Source: Inia geoffrensis
Taxonomy: Eukaryota; Chordata; Mammalia; Artiodactyla; Iniidae
NCBI GenBank assembly: GCA_036417435.1
Contig: CM070904.1
Location: 44,399,908-44,463,907 of the forward strand
Length of the DNA: 64,000 bases
Direction of reading: 5' to 3'
Both the position numbers and the translations under genes were made by a program. Shown in pieces: positions 11,396 to 22,300 of this stretch. The first letter of the stretch is position 1. Each line of letters starts with the position of its first letter. The notes beneath the pieces were generated by a model. That model was not told the DNA's origin, did not search any database, and saw nothing but the letters and a program-made list of their open reading frames with translations.

Positions 11396-12160
11396 GCTTG
11401 AAAATAAGTCTTCATTTTAATAATCATTCCTAAACAGATTCAGAAGATTTTATGATAATAAAATGTCAAAAATCTCTAATCTTTAATATAATTTAATTGG
11501 ATAACACTCAGTATTCTACCCATTCAGTAAACTAAGAAGCTCCAACAATTGCAGCAAAATTTTACCAGAACTATACTATATTAACCACAAAGTTTGTACT
11601 TTAGGAATGAAGAAATACTTGAAAAACAAACAAACAAAACCTTGAAGCAAAGAAGGTATTCATATGAGCTAGGCTTTGGAGGGTACATATTAGAAATAGT
11701 ATTCTTGCTCTTAGCAGAATGAGGAACAAGCTTACTAAAAACAGTCTTAGAGCAGCTCAGGCAAAGGGTGATTTTTCACCTCAATTAAACCATGCTTATG
11801 CTGATGAGAGGTTAAAGATTATATCAGAAAACTAACTACAATGAAACAGAAAAAAAAAAAAGATCCCATATCAGCTTGCATTATCAAGTGAGTGAAGAGA
11901 GATGTAATTTATTAAGAAATAATAATAAGATAGGCTCAGACATTCTGAAAAATGTAATACATCCTAGGGAGATAAAGACAAACAAGACTCCTTAAGAAAT
12001 TTTGATTCAGTGAGAATACAAATGAAATACTTTTAGAAAGCTAGTGATAGAACATCTTAAGAAGGGGAGATCAAGGACAAAACCTTTTCTGAAATAGCTA
12101 ACTTGAAATGTTTCCAATTACCAAAGAAGAGATAGAACAATTTTCTCTATATATGTATAT
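11396..12160. other. LRP1B intron, nothing recognised
   Basis: AT-rich sequence with an A run at 11851-11861. Nothing else was supported. Confidence 0.45.

Positions 12161-12200
<40 letters not shown>
12161..12200 (+). repeat. (TG)n microsatellite
   Basis: About 19 TG units with one interruption near the start (TGTGCG). Likely length-variable. Confidence 0.95.
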
Positions 12201-12201
<1 letters not shown>

Positions 12202-12529
12202 CCTTCCCTCCTGCTATACTACCTTGAGCTTCAAGCCTCTTAGATCGTAAAAGAAAAACTGTGACAAACTAGTAGATAATTGGATAGGAGTCTACAAAAG
12301 GAAACTCTAGTGCTTCAGGAAATGTAGTGAGTGACTGCAGTCTTCCCTTGGACTTCAAATTGAATGAATGCTTGCCATGATGAAGTCTTTAAGACACGTA
12401 TGAAGAAGAATGTCTTCCTATAAATCCCACAATATATGTCTTATTTAGTTGCTGTTGTTTTATCCCAATGTATGAAATTTGATGATTAGATCACAAAGTT
12501 AAATAATGAAAACTATGCCCACAAAAAGC

Positions 12530-12830
12530 TATGTACAAGAAAGTCCAAAGCTTTATCCATATGAGCCACAAACTAGAAACATACAAAGACATTCATCAAT
12601 GGAAGAATAGATAAATAGGCTATGGTATATTCACACAATGGGATATTACTCAACAATAAAAAGGAACACACTACTATCACATGCAACGGTATGATGGATC
12701 TCAAGAATATTGTTTGAAGGGAAAGAAACAAAAGAATACATATTGTGTGATTCCAATTAAATAAACTTCTAGAATCGGCAAAACTAACATATGGTGATAA
12801 AAATCAGATCAGTGATTGCTTCTGAGGATA
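12530..12830 (+). mobile_element. Old L1M ORF2 tail and 3'UTR fragment
   Basis: Recognisable from 'acattcatcaatggaagaat', 'cacacaatgggatattactc' and 'agaacttctagaatcgg'-style 3'UTR text (actual bases about 12765-12780). It is highly diverged and carries multiple stops. Confidence 0.7.
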
Positions 12831-12879
12831 GTGCATTAAGAATGAAAAGATGAAATCAATACTCTCAATGACCCACTGG

Positions 12880-13330
12880 AGGATTTTGTGCTTTCCTTCC
12901 CTGCGACTCTGAATTCTGTAGGGTTGGAGCTCCTGGTTGCAAAGGGGATACACTTTTGCCAAAGGACCGTGGCAAGGGTCCCACTGGACTACAAGCTACA
13001 GCTGCTGCCGAGAGACTTCGCACTTCTTGTGTCTAGGGATCACCAGGTGAAAAGAGAAGCCTCCAAACCAGTACGGACCCTGAGCAGCATGAGGAGGTAG
13101 GGCTGCTTTCATACTATACAGCCAGGGACGTGTATGTGTGGAACCTGAGTCATTCAATCAGGAGCCTTCTAGTACTTTCCCTGAAAAGACACATGCAGAA
13201 ACCCCAGTCTGAGAGGTATGACCAAGGATTCAGACCCTTTAGAAATTAAGGTTTGGGTCACACCATCAGATAAGCCTCCAATCGCATCTGGTTGGCAGAG
13301 AGAATTAAAGATTGGATTATTGCTGCAAAG
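12880..13330 (+). pseudogene. ERV-L relic, dUTPase region
   Basis: Plus-strand translation around 12909-13060 resembles the dUTPase segment encoded in pol of ERV-L endogenous retroviruses, including a hydrophobic strand followed by VPLDYKLQLLPRDFALLV. The nucleotide match continues to about 13320 ('ggaggtagggctgc', 'gtatgtgtggaacctgag', 'aaggtttgggtcacaccatc'). Reading is lost to frameshifts and stops beyond about 13100. No LTR, gag, RT or integrase piece was recognised nearby, so this is an isolated scrap of an ancient provirus. dUTPase hydrolyses dUTP to dUMP, but this relic is far too short to do so. Confidence 0.7.
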
Positions 13331-13539
13331 TTACTCATACAGCGCAAGAAGTAGAAGATAAGGAGTCAAGTTCCACCCAAATGTCAGGGAATTTACTTCT
13401 CAGCCAGCTTGGCTCACAGGACTGCAGCCCCACCAGCCTCCTTACTAGTTCAACACATCAACACGCTTCTATCTTAGGGCTTACAATGCCTCTGCTTTGC
13501 AATGAATTTGTGCAGGATTCACTTTTCTTTCATTCAGGC

Positions 13540-13845
13540 TAAAATTCACCTCTCAAAGTTTTCCCTGAACACTCAATCTAAAATAGCAGCCACTTTGAAT
13601 CTTTCACTCTTTAAACTGCTTTTCCTTCTTAGCACTTATTACTCTCTGACATCAAATTACATTGGGGGGGAAGGTGTTGGTGAGTGTTTGCGATCTGGTT
13701 TTCCCACTAGGATATGAGTTCCATGTGAACAGAGGTGTTGTCAGTTTTGTTTCTGCTGCAACTTCAGTACGTAGAAGAGTGTTTGGCACAAAGTAGGTGC
13801 TCAAGATTGTTGGGCCAATGAAACTGGCTAATGAATAACAGCACA
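13540..13845 (+). repeat. L2 3' end
   Basis: L2-type 3' text is visible ('cacctctcaaagttttccct', 'ttagcacttattactctctg', 'gtttggcacaaagtaggtgc'). Confidence 0.65.
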
Positions 13846-14695
13846 ATTCAGTAATAATATTGGATTTCCAATTATTTGCTGTTTAAAAATAATAAATTCA
13901 AATATATCATTTTTCAAACTAAAAAAGAAATGATTTCAGTAGTAGAAAAAAGTAGAAAGGACACAGACTGCTCACTTCTACTGAGAAAACTCTTGGAAGC
14001 TAAGATGCATATGAAAGTTTGTAGCCCCCCAAAACTTTACATTTATGTCATGGTATTCTTTTCAAAGCAACGTATTAAAAGATGGTTGAAATGCAAAAGA
14101 ATATGCAAAATTATTTTAAAGAATTGAAGGTCAACCTGTTCAAAATAATTAACTCTACTGAATTTAAAGGCAAGACCTAAGTCTAAATGGTCAATTTCTA
14201 TTATTGAAATTCTTTAAAATAAAGACACATTTTTGGTTTTCTGTTTTATTTTATAATAAGAGAAGAATCAACCTAATTTGATCAGGCAGTTTTTAACTTT
14301 TAAAAAATCACTATAAAAGTGCTTTCTTCTTTCAAATTAATAATGAGCATTCGTTTGTTTTCTTAAAATTATCCTGGAACAATCTGCAAAATGGGTGAAT
14401 ATTTTTTTAAATACTTTCCACTTTGAGAGTTCACTCTCCCTTTTCTTCCTCTCTCATTTTTGTCCTTCATGAGATTTTCTCCATTTAATAAAATATTTTC
14501 TTTGTGAACCCAGGTGCTCCACTGCCCTACCTCCCCGACTTCCTACCCAAGGCAAGGGCCATTTTGTTATCTTCAGTATGAAAACTCTGTCTGTGGCCCA
14601 CTTCTTCACAATGACTATATATTAGCTTATAACTTGTCTCTTTAGATTCAAAGCATTAAGTAATTAAATAAACTATTACTGTTTAGCAGAGGGAA
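13846..14695. other. LRP1B intron, nothing recognised
   Basis: AT-rich sequence. The open frame at 13876-14127 is lysine-rich because of A-rich DNA and has no family resemblance. Confidence 0.45.
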
Positions 14696-14945
14696 TATGT
14701 TAAGGTGGAAAGAGAATTGAACTTCAGAGGAAGGAGAGAACTGGGTATGTATTCAGGCGCCACAGTGTATCAAATGTGGGACTTTGAACAAGTTATTTAA
14801 CCTCTCTGAGCCTGAGTAAAAATCCTTAAAATGAGAATAAAGCCCCTCTCACAGGATTGTTCTGAGGTTCTGTGATATCTGGGGGAAGTTGCCCAACCTT
14901 GGATTAATATATGGTTCATGATACAGTTGATAAATAAACGCTTGA
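14696..14945 (+). repeat. MIR SINE
   Basis: The MIR core is recognisable ('gaattgaacttcagaggaag', 'caagttatttaacctctctg', 'aaaatgagaataaagcccct'). Confidence 0.75.
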
Positions 14946-15898
14946 AGGGGGCTTCTGGGGATAGTGGTATGTTTCTGTTCCAACAATGAAAGAACTTTGT
15001 GAGGAGGAGAGACTCTTCAGCACTTCTCCAATTCCCCCATATACAAGCTTCACTTTTTTCCTTTGTATTTATAGAGTTGGCAAAAATAGCAATAAATTAA
15101 GATGACTGATTATCTTTTCTAAAAGCAGATAAACTGAAACAGGAAATTTTTAAATCTAGGTTAAAAATGTAGTAAAAAATTCATTGATAAATAACGAACT
15201 TATTTTATCTAATATTGAATCAAAGTGTAGTTTTGCTAAGCAGGTGCATATGAAGACTTTTTTCCTAATTATTTTATTTTGCCAGTCACCTAGACTGAAA
15301 TCATTGAAACCAATTTAGCCTGAATCATAGTTGAAAAATTCCAGTGCTCAGAGCACCGATAATAACCTGGAAATAATGCAAGTTATGTGTCACAAGGTTA
15401 ACTTGTGTATTTTAATTAATTCTGTATTTTATTGTGATTATTCTGAATTTACAAATGTGTGTAGTCATGTTTTTTTCTGAATTTGAGCACTTAATTTCAC
15501 ACCACATGCATGTAAGGAAAGGTCATGCATTCCTGATTATTTGTCACTGCCTTTTAGTCAGATTTTTGCCAGCAGCAGGCAAAGTGAAGCCATTTTATGC
15601 AACATAATAAAAGGGAAGTGTTTTGGCCTTTACTTTCAAGGTAACGCCATCTTCATTAACAACAAAGAAGACTCTATGGTAGCAAGAAGGAAAAAAACTC
15701 AAAACCCTACTATTTTCTTTCAAATAGCCTTAAGAAAACTGAAGCAAAATCTGAAAACACACCCTATTTAAAAAACACACACACACATAGTGAAGCAGCA
15801 GAAGCATTAAACTCTGAATGAAAACACTATTATCTGTCACCAGTTCTGTCACTCACAGATGTGCATTTTTGGACATGGCACTTCAACAACATGGGCTT
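14946..15898. other. LRP1B intron, nothing recognised
   Basis: No named repeat was seen apart from a short (CA)n at 15775-15787. Confidence 0.45.
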
Positions 15899-16099
15899 CT
15901 GTGCCAGTTTCTGTTTTTGTCATTTTTAAATTTTATTTTTTTATACAGCAGGTTCTTATTAGTTACCTATTTTATACATATTAGTGTATCCATGTCAATC
16001 TCAATCTCCCAGTTCATACCACCACCACCCACGACTTTCCCCCCCTTGGTGTCCATATGTTTGTTCTCTGTATCTCTGTCTCTGTTTCTGCCCTGCAAA

Positions 16100-18625
16100 C
16101 TGGTTCATCTGTACCATTTTTCTAGGTTCCACATACATGCGTTGATATATTTGTTTTTCTCTTTCTGGCTTACTTCACTCTGTATGACAGTCTCTAGATC
16201 CATCCACATCTCTACAAATGACCCAGTTTCGTTCCTTTTTATGGCTGAGTAATATTCCATTGTATACATGTACCACATGTTCTTTATCCATTCATCTGTC
16301 GATGGGCATTTAGGTTGCTTCCAGGAACTGGCTATTGTAAATAGTGCTGTGCAGCAATGAACACTGGGGTGCATGTGTCTTTCTGAATTGTGGTTTTCTC
16401 AGGGTATATGCCCAGTAGTGGGATTGCTGGGTCATATGGTAGTTCTATTTTTAGTTTTTTTAAGGAATGTCCATACTGTTCTCCATAGTGGCTATATCAA
16501 TTTATATTCCTACCAACAATGCAAGAGAGCTCCCTTTTCTCCACACCCTCTCCAGCATTTGTTGTTTGTAGATTTTCTGATGATGCCCATTCTAACTGGT
16601 GCGAGGTGATATACCTCACTGTAGTTTTGATTTTCATTTCTCTAATAAGTGGTGATGTTGAGTATCCTTTCATGTGTTGGTTGGCAATCTGTATATCTTT
16701 GGAGAAATGTCTGTTTAGGTCTTCTGCCCATTTTTGGATTGGGTTGTTTGTTTTTTTGATATTGAGCTGCATGAGCAGCTTGTAAATTTTGGAGATTAAT
16801 CCTTTGTCAGTTGTTTCGTTTGCAAATATTTTCTCCCATTCTTTTTTTTTTGTGTGGTACACGGGCCTCTCACTGTGTGGCCTCTCCCATTGCAGAGCAC
16901 AGGCTCTGGACATGTAGGCTCAGTGGCCATGGTTCACGGGCCTAGCCGCTCCACGGTATGTGGGATCTTCCCGGACCAGGGCACGAACCCGTGTCCCCTG
17001 CATCAGCAGGTGGACTCTCAACCACTGCGCCACCAGGGAAGCCCATTTTCTCCCATTCTGAGGGTTGTCTTTTCGGCTTGTTTATAGTTTCCTTTGCTGT
17101 GCAAAAGCTTTTAAGTTTCATTAGGTTCCATTTGTTTATTTTTGTTTTAATTTCCATTACTCTAGGAGGTGAGGCAAAAAAAGATCTTGCTGTGATTTAT
17201 CTCAAAGAGTGTTTTGCCTATCTTTTCCTCTAAGAGTTTTATAGTGTCAGTTCTTACATTTAGGTCTCTAATCCATTTTGAGTTTATTTTTGTGTATGGT
17301 GTTAGGGAGTGTTCTAATTTCATTCTTTAACATGTAGCTGTCCAGTTTTCCCAGCACCATCTATTGAAGAGACTTTTTTCCACTGCATATCCTTGCCTCC
17401 TTTGTCATAGATTAGTTGACCACAGGTACGTGGGTTTATCTCTGGGCTTTCAATCCTGTACTATTGATCTGTATTTGTGTTTTTGTGCCACTACCATCCT
17501 GTCTTGATTACTGTAGCTTTGTAGTATAGTTTGAGGTGGGGAGCCTGATTCCTCCAGCTCTGTTTTTTTCCCTCAAGACTGCTTTGGTTATTCAGGGTCT
17601 TTTGTGTCTCCATACAAAATTTTAAGATTTTTTGTTCCAATTCTGTAAAACATTCCACTGGTAATTTGATAGGGATTGCACTGAATCTGTAGATTGCTTT
17701 GGGTAGTATAGTCATTTTCACAATATTGTTGCTTCCAATCCAAGAACATGGTACATCTCTCTATCTGTGTGTGTCATCTCTGATTTCTTTCATCAGTGTC
17801 TTATAGTTTTCTCAATATAGGTCTTTTACCTCCTTAGGTAGGTTTACTCCTAGGTATTTTATTCTTTTTGTTGCAATGGTGAATGGGATTGTTTCCTTAA
17901 TTTCTCTTTCTGATCTTTCATTGTTAATGTATAGGAATGCAAGAGATTTCTGTGCATTAATTTTGTATCCTGCAACCTTACCAAATTCATTGATTAGCTC
18001 TAGTAGTTTTCTGGTAGCATTTTTAGGATGCTCTATGTATAGTATCATGTCATCTGCAAACAGTGACAGTTTTACTTCTTCTTTTCCAATTTGGATTCCT
18101 TTGATTTCTTTTTCTTCTCTGGTTGCCGTGGCTAGGACTTCCAAAACTATGTTGAATAATAGTGGTGAGAGTGGACATCCTTGTCTTGCTCCTGATCTTA
18201 GAGGAAATGCTTTCAGTTTTTCACCGTTGAGAATGATGTCTGAGGTGGGTTTGTCGTATATGGCCTTTATTATGTTGAAGGTTCCATCTATGCTCACTTT
18301 CTGGAGAGTTTTTATCATAAGTGGTGTTGAATTTTGTCAAAAGCTTTTTCTGTATCTATTGAGGTGATCATACGGTTTTCATTCAATTTGTTAATATGGT
18401 GTATCACATTGATTTGCATATATTGAAGAATCCTGGCATCCCTGTGATAAATCCCACTTGATCATGGTTTATGATCCTTTTAATGTGTTGTTGGATTCTG
18501 TTTGCTAGTATTTTGTTGAGGATTTTTGCATCTATATTCATCAGTGATGTTGGTCTGTAATTTCCTTTTTTTGTAGTATCTTTGTGTGCTTTTGGTATCA
18601 GGGTGATGGTGGCCTCTGCCTCAGT
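16100..18625 (-). pseudogene. L1-B ORF2 remnant (reverse transcriptase and C-terminus)
   Basis: ORF2p is the L1 endonuclease and reverse transcriptase. This copy enters at the RT segment TITLIPK and keeps the RT catalytic FADDMILY motif near 18030-18070. It stops at a TGA (17812-17814) shared with L1-D. The reading frame then continues in pieces, with frameshifts and the SINE insertion, to the C-terminal MEYYSAIKRNE region near 16230. No endonuclease domain is present. Confidence 0.88.
16828..17059 (-). mobile_element. CHR-type SINE nested in L1-B
   Basis: The body is 16843-17044 in reverse orientation: poly(T) first (16843-16851) and the head at the right edge, where the plus strand reads accagggaagccc. 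The 15-bp duplication attttctcccattct lies at 16828-16842 and 17045-17059. The tRNA-derived head with a pol III B box is visible as the complement of 'gggcacgaacccg' near 16979. It is younger than L1-B. Confidence 0.95.
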
Positions 18626-18937
18626 TATTCTTCTATTGATTCCTTCTAGTGTAGTTTTCATTTCAGTTATTGTATTGTTCATCTCTCTTTGTTTGTTCTT
18701 TAATTCTTCTAGGTGTTTGTCCTTTAATTCTTCTAGGTGTTTGTTCTTTAATTCTTCTAGGTTTGTTAAACATTTCTTGCATCTTTGCCTCCATTCTTTT
18801 CCGAGATCCTGGATCATCTTCACTATCATTATTCTGAATTCTTTTTCTGGAAGGTTGCCTGTCTCCACTTCATGTAGTTGTTTTTCTGGGGTTTTATCTT
18901 GTTCCTTCATCTGGTACAAAGTCCTCTGCCTTTTCAT
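18404..18937 (-). pseudogene. In-frame ORF1-ORF2 fusion frame in L1-B
   Basis: Starting at ATG 18937 ([15 protein letters not shown]) the first about 105 residues are the ORF1p N-terminus and coiled coil. At [10 protein letters not shown] the frame passes directly into the ORF2 RT ([20 protein letters not shown]) and continues to a stop at 18404, 177 codons in all. The ORF1 RRM, ORF1 C-terminal domain and ORF2 endonuclease are absent. The coiled coil has three tandem 24-bp units (18695-18766) giving [12 protein letters not shown] repeats. The join has no GT donor, so a deletion at short homology fits better than splicing. Confidence 0.85.
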
Positions 18938-19062
18938 TTTGTCTATCTTTCTGTGAATGTGGTTTTCATTCCACAGACTGTAGAATTGTAGTTCTTCTTG
19001 CTCTGCTGTCTGCCTGCTGGTGGATGAGGCTACCTATGAGGCTTGTGCCTGTGCCAGTTTCT

Positions 19063-19335
19063 AAGGCTGTGTAACAAATCATTCCAAAACTTAGTGGCTG
19101 AAAGCAACAGTATTGCTTATGAACCTGCAATAGGGGCAGGGCTCTGCAGGGGCAGTTTTTCCTGCTCTGATGTCTCTGCTCTGCTTGACAGCAGCTGGGG
19201 TGGACAGAATGCCATCATGTGAAAGCTCACTCATTCATGTACATGGGAAAACTCAAGCAGCTAGAGCTGGCACAGAGTTCCTTAGTACGTCTTAGTACGT
19301 CTCTGTTTCCATGAAGTTAGTCAGCATGATGGCCA
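19063..19335 (+). repeat. Ancient interspersed repeat-like sequence (family not named)
   Basis: The text 'aaggctgtgtaacaaatcat', 'aaaacttagtggctgaaagc' and 'ctcactcattcatgtacatg' has the look of a known ancient mammalian repeat that was split by L1-B. A 10-bp tandem (cttagtacgt twice) lies near 19283-19303. Confidence 0.4.
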
Positions 19336-20325
19336 TTTTGGAACAAATCCTGTGTCTTATATGAAAAAACAATCAGGTTGGATTAGATAATCTCTAAAGT
19401 CTCTTATCTCGGAAAGTCTTGTAAATCGATGATTAAATGGAAACAGGAATAGCTTGAAAGTGATCTGAGACAGCTGGCATAATGTTAACCCACTGGGATG
19501 GAGGAGAACTTCAGAGAGTAAGTAATTTTGAAGCGTGTAAAGCATCTAAATCAGCAATTACCACATTTTTCGGTATTATGGATTATGTGTAATTGCAAAT
19601 GCAGGACTATTTTTATAGGATGCAATTTCCAGGACATAGGGCAAGTTGATTGTTCCATGCCATTTAATCTTTCTGTTTAACAACATAATTATCATCATGG
19701 CTCATTTAAATTTTGAACACCTGATGCGATATCAAGAGTTGTCAACACATTACTATTGCTAAGATTAAAAAAACAGTCCTAGGAGTATTTATCTATATAT
19801 ATTTCAGTACATTAAGCAATCCATAAAAAATTTAGAGTCATAGTAGTATAATGCTCTTTTGTACATCCATCCTGATACTGTACGTTCCATCCGATACTGA
19901 CTAGAGTGTAAGATTCAATGTTACCAGTGGGAAACTGTCTTTAACAACAAAAATTAGCCTGCCTGGAAATCTAGCAGATTACATAGGTCAGTTATATGAG
20001 TACAGTGAAACAAGGCATGGAGAATCCACTGAGGACAAATGGAAGGAATCCACCTATGAACAGATGTATAAAGTATCAACCAGTCCATTCTGATTTCAAG
20101 TTTTATATTTGTTTTAATGCATAATGAATTATTTTGATATTATTATTCTGTATTCACAGACCACAATTATATATGCAAAATGTTTTATGACTGCTTTCAG
20201 TAAGTAGATGGCTTTCTAGTATAGGAAAGTTTATTAGAGAAAGCATTTACACCAGCTGTTCCTTATTTCTTGCCATAGACTTATTTGCATTTTACCAGTT
20301 GAAAAATTTAAATCCAAAAAGGCTA
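19336..20325. other. LRP1B intron, nothing recognised
   Basis: No gene or repeat was recognised. Confidence 0.45.
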
Positions 20326-20330
20326 AAATT

Positions 20331-20515
20331 GGGGACTTCCCTGGCTATCCAGTGGTTAAGACTTCACCTTCCAATGCAGGGGGTGCAGGTCCAATCCCTG
20401 GTCAGGAAGGTAAGATCCCACATACCTTGTGGCCAAAACGTCAAAACATAAAAAAACAGAAGCAATATTGTAACAAATTCAATAAAGACTTTACCAATGT
20501 CCACATTTAAAAAAA
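20331..20515 (+). mobile_element. tRNA-derived SINE of the CHR-2-like type
   Basis: The head 'ggggacttccctggctatcc' and the B-box-like 'ggtccaatccctggtcagg', then 'aagatcccacataccttgtg' and the tail 'caataaagactttaccaatg', are typical of the artiodactyl/cetacean SINE. Target-site repeats are imperfect (ccaaaaaggctaa / ccaaaaggttaa), so it is older than the copies with perfect flanks. Confidence 0.85.
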
Positions 20516-20529
20516 TCTAAACAAAACAA

Positions 20530-21595
20530 AACCAAAAGGTTAACGCTTACAAGGTCATATCATTTACCAATCCCAGCCTTGTAATTTATAGGTATTGTGA
20601 TATGGGCCTGTCTTTGAAGTCTGCATGTTATGGGACTGTATTATTTCACACAGAAGGAAAATGACACAACACAAAAGGAATTTCCAGATTGAATTTCTCA
20701 GTCATCCCTAAAGTGTGACTGTAAATGTGCAAAGACCTTTAATATTTAAGTAACCTTAATAAAGCAGTTCTTGGGTATCCTGAAATGTCTCTTATGGATG
20801 GGGCATAGCTTCCCAGTAAACATGAATCATCTCACACACGCATCTGTGACCTGAACATAAAAAGATAACAATGACAACAAGAAAAAAACCTAATATTTGC
20901 CTACACAGTTATGACGTTTTAGGCATACATTATGTGAAAGTGTAATCTCCATAAAATAAATATCTGGAAACAGAAGTAGACTACAGCAACATGAATGAAA
21001 CTTGGTTTTTAAAGTTAAAGGAGTTAAGTGTTCAAAAATCCTTTTGACGATGACCACTATTCTCAATTTTTCCACTATGATTTTGGGTGTATTTTGAAAT
21101 ATAATTTTAGCTTCAAATTCCATGCAAAATGTGTATTCCATTCCTTGATATCTCAGTTGATGTAAATACAAAAATAATATCTTAAGAACTATTTTTCCCC
21201 CAGAAAATCTTCAAGTATAATTCATGCCAAGAAACTGAGCCATGATCTCACGGTTTCAAGTTTCCCCTGACATACCTGCCGTATACACCTGAATGACATT
21301 TAAATCCCATTTTGAGGAGACAACATTTCCCTTAATAAAATCAAACTTTGATTTTCCAAATTTGTCAATGAAAAGAGGTTTTCTACTTGGAGAAACATGT
21401 TAAAACTATGCTGCCTTTGCTCTTGTCCCTGAGACTCATTTTCCTTTTTGGAATATTTCTAACATTAAAGCTGCTGCCACCATTGGGTCTCAGGAAAATC
21501 ATTACAAAATACAATAGAATAAACTAATTAATGCTCATGTAAGAGATATATACAGTAGCAACAGTAGCAGAAGGAGCGCTTTGTTACAGTTAGCA
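20530..21595. other. LRP1B intron, nothing recognised
   Basis: No supported feature. The 93-codon minus-strand frame at 20890-21171 has no resemblance to an LRP1B exon. Confidence 0.45.
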
Positions 21596-22300
21596 TCTCT
21601 TAATCTGAATAGACAAGTATCCGGAATAGGCAAATCTATAGAGAAAGAAAGTAGATTAGTGGTTGTCTTAGGGCTAGGAAATTAGGAGAAACATGAGAAT
21701 TACTAATGGATATGGAGCTTCCATTTAGAGTGATGAAAATGTTCTAAAATTAGATAGTGGTGATGGTTGCACAACTCTGTGAATATACCCCAAACCACTG
21801 ACTTAGCATTTTAAGTATATTAATTCTATGGTAGGTGAATTATATCTCAAAACAGTTGCTAGTTATATTTTTAAAAAAAGCAATTGTATTTTGAGGAATT
21901 ATCAAAAATGTTTGAAAAGATTTACAGCCAAAATTTGGAAATAATCAAAATGTCCAAAAATATTGGAAAGGTCAAAACATCATGGTAATCCACATGATAA
22001 ATAATGTACCCCTATTGAAAATAGTATTTACAGATTGTTAATCACAACATAGCAAAGTGTTCATGTTAAAATAGTTAGAAAAAGATTAGGACAAAATTTT
22101 ATCAATAGCAAGATTATTTGTATTTTAAAAACACAGCATGAATATTAATATTCCAAAATGTTAATAACTGCTGTTGGTGTAGTAATAGTACTGATAATTT
22201 TTACTTCAACTTTGTTTCATGTTTCCTAATATTCCAAATTTCCCATATGTACAATTCTAATAAAGAATTTTTAATAAATAAAAAGTTATTTATTTAAAAA
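21596..22300 (+). mobile_element. L1M-type 3' ends (probably two)
   Basis: 21596-21870 ('gatagtggtgatggttgcac', 'aggtgaattatatctcaaaa') is an old L1M 3'UTR. 21890-22290 ('caaaatgtccaaaaatattg', 'ttccaaatttcccatatgta') looks like a second old LINE 3' end. Both are diverged. Confidence 0.6.

Larger units (their letters stand above)
15899..19062 (-). mobile_element. L1-B: internally deleted L1 with 14-bp target-site duplication
   Basis: The body 15913-19048 is flanked by ctgtgccagtttct at 15899-15912 and 19049-19062. In element orientation it has a short 5'UTR end (19048-18938), the ORF1 N-terminus, then a jump straight into the ORF2 reverse transcriptase, followed by the ORF2 C-terminal part, the 3'UTR and an A/T-rich tail at 15913-15950. 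The C-terminal half of ORF1 and the endonuclease and early RT part of ORF2 are gone. A CHR SINE is nested at 16843-17044. Direction is sense with LRP1B. It interrupts an older repeat-like sequence that resumes at 19063. Confidence 0.92.

Noticed and set aside
15818..16252. 144-codon plus-strand hydrophobic frame
   Set aside because: It is antisense to the L1-B 3'UTR and ORF2 tail. The hydrophobic look comes from T-rich antisense L1.
18610..18630. Spliced-RNA origin of the L1-B ORF1-ORF2 join
   Set aside because: ORF1 has no GT donor at the join (it continues with AA), so deletion or template switching is the simpler reading.
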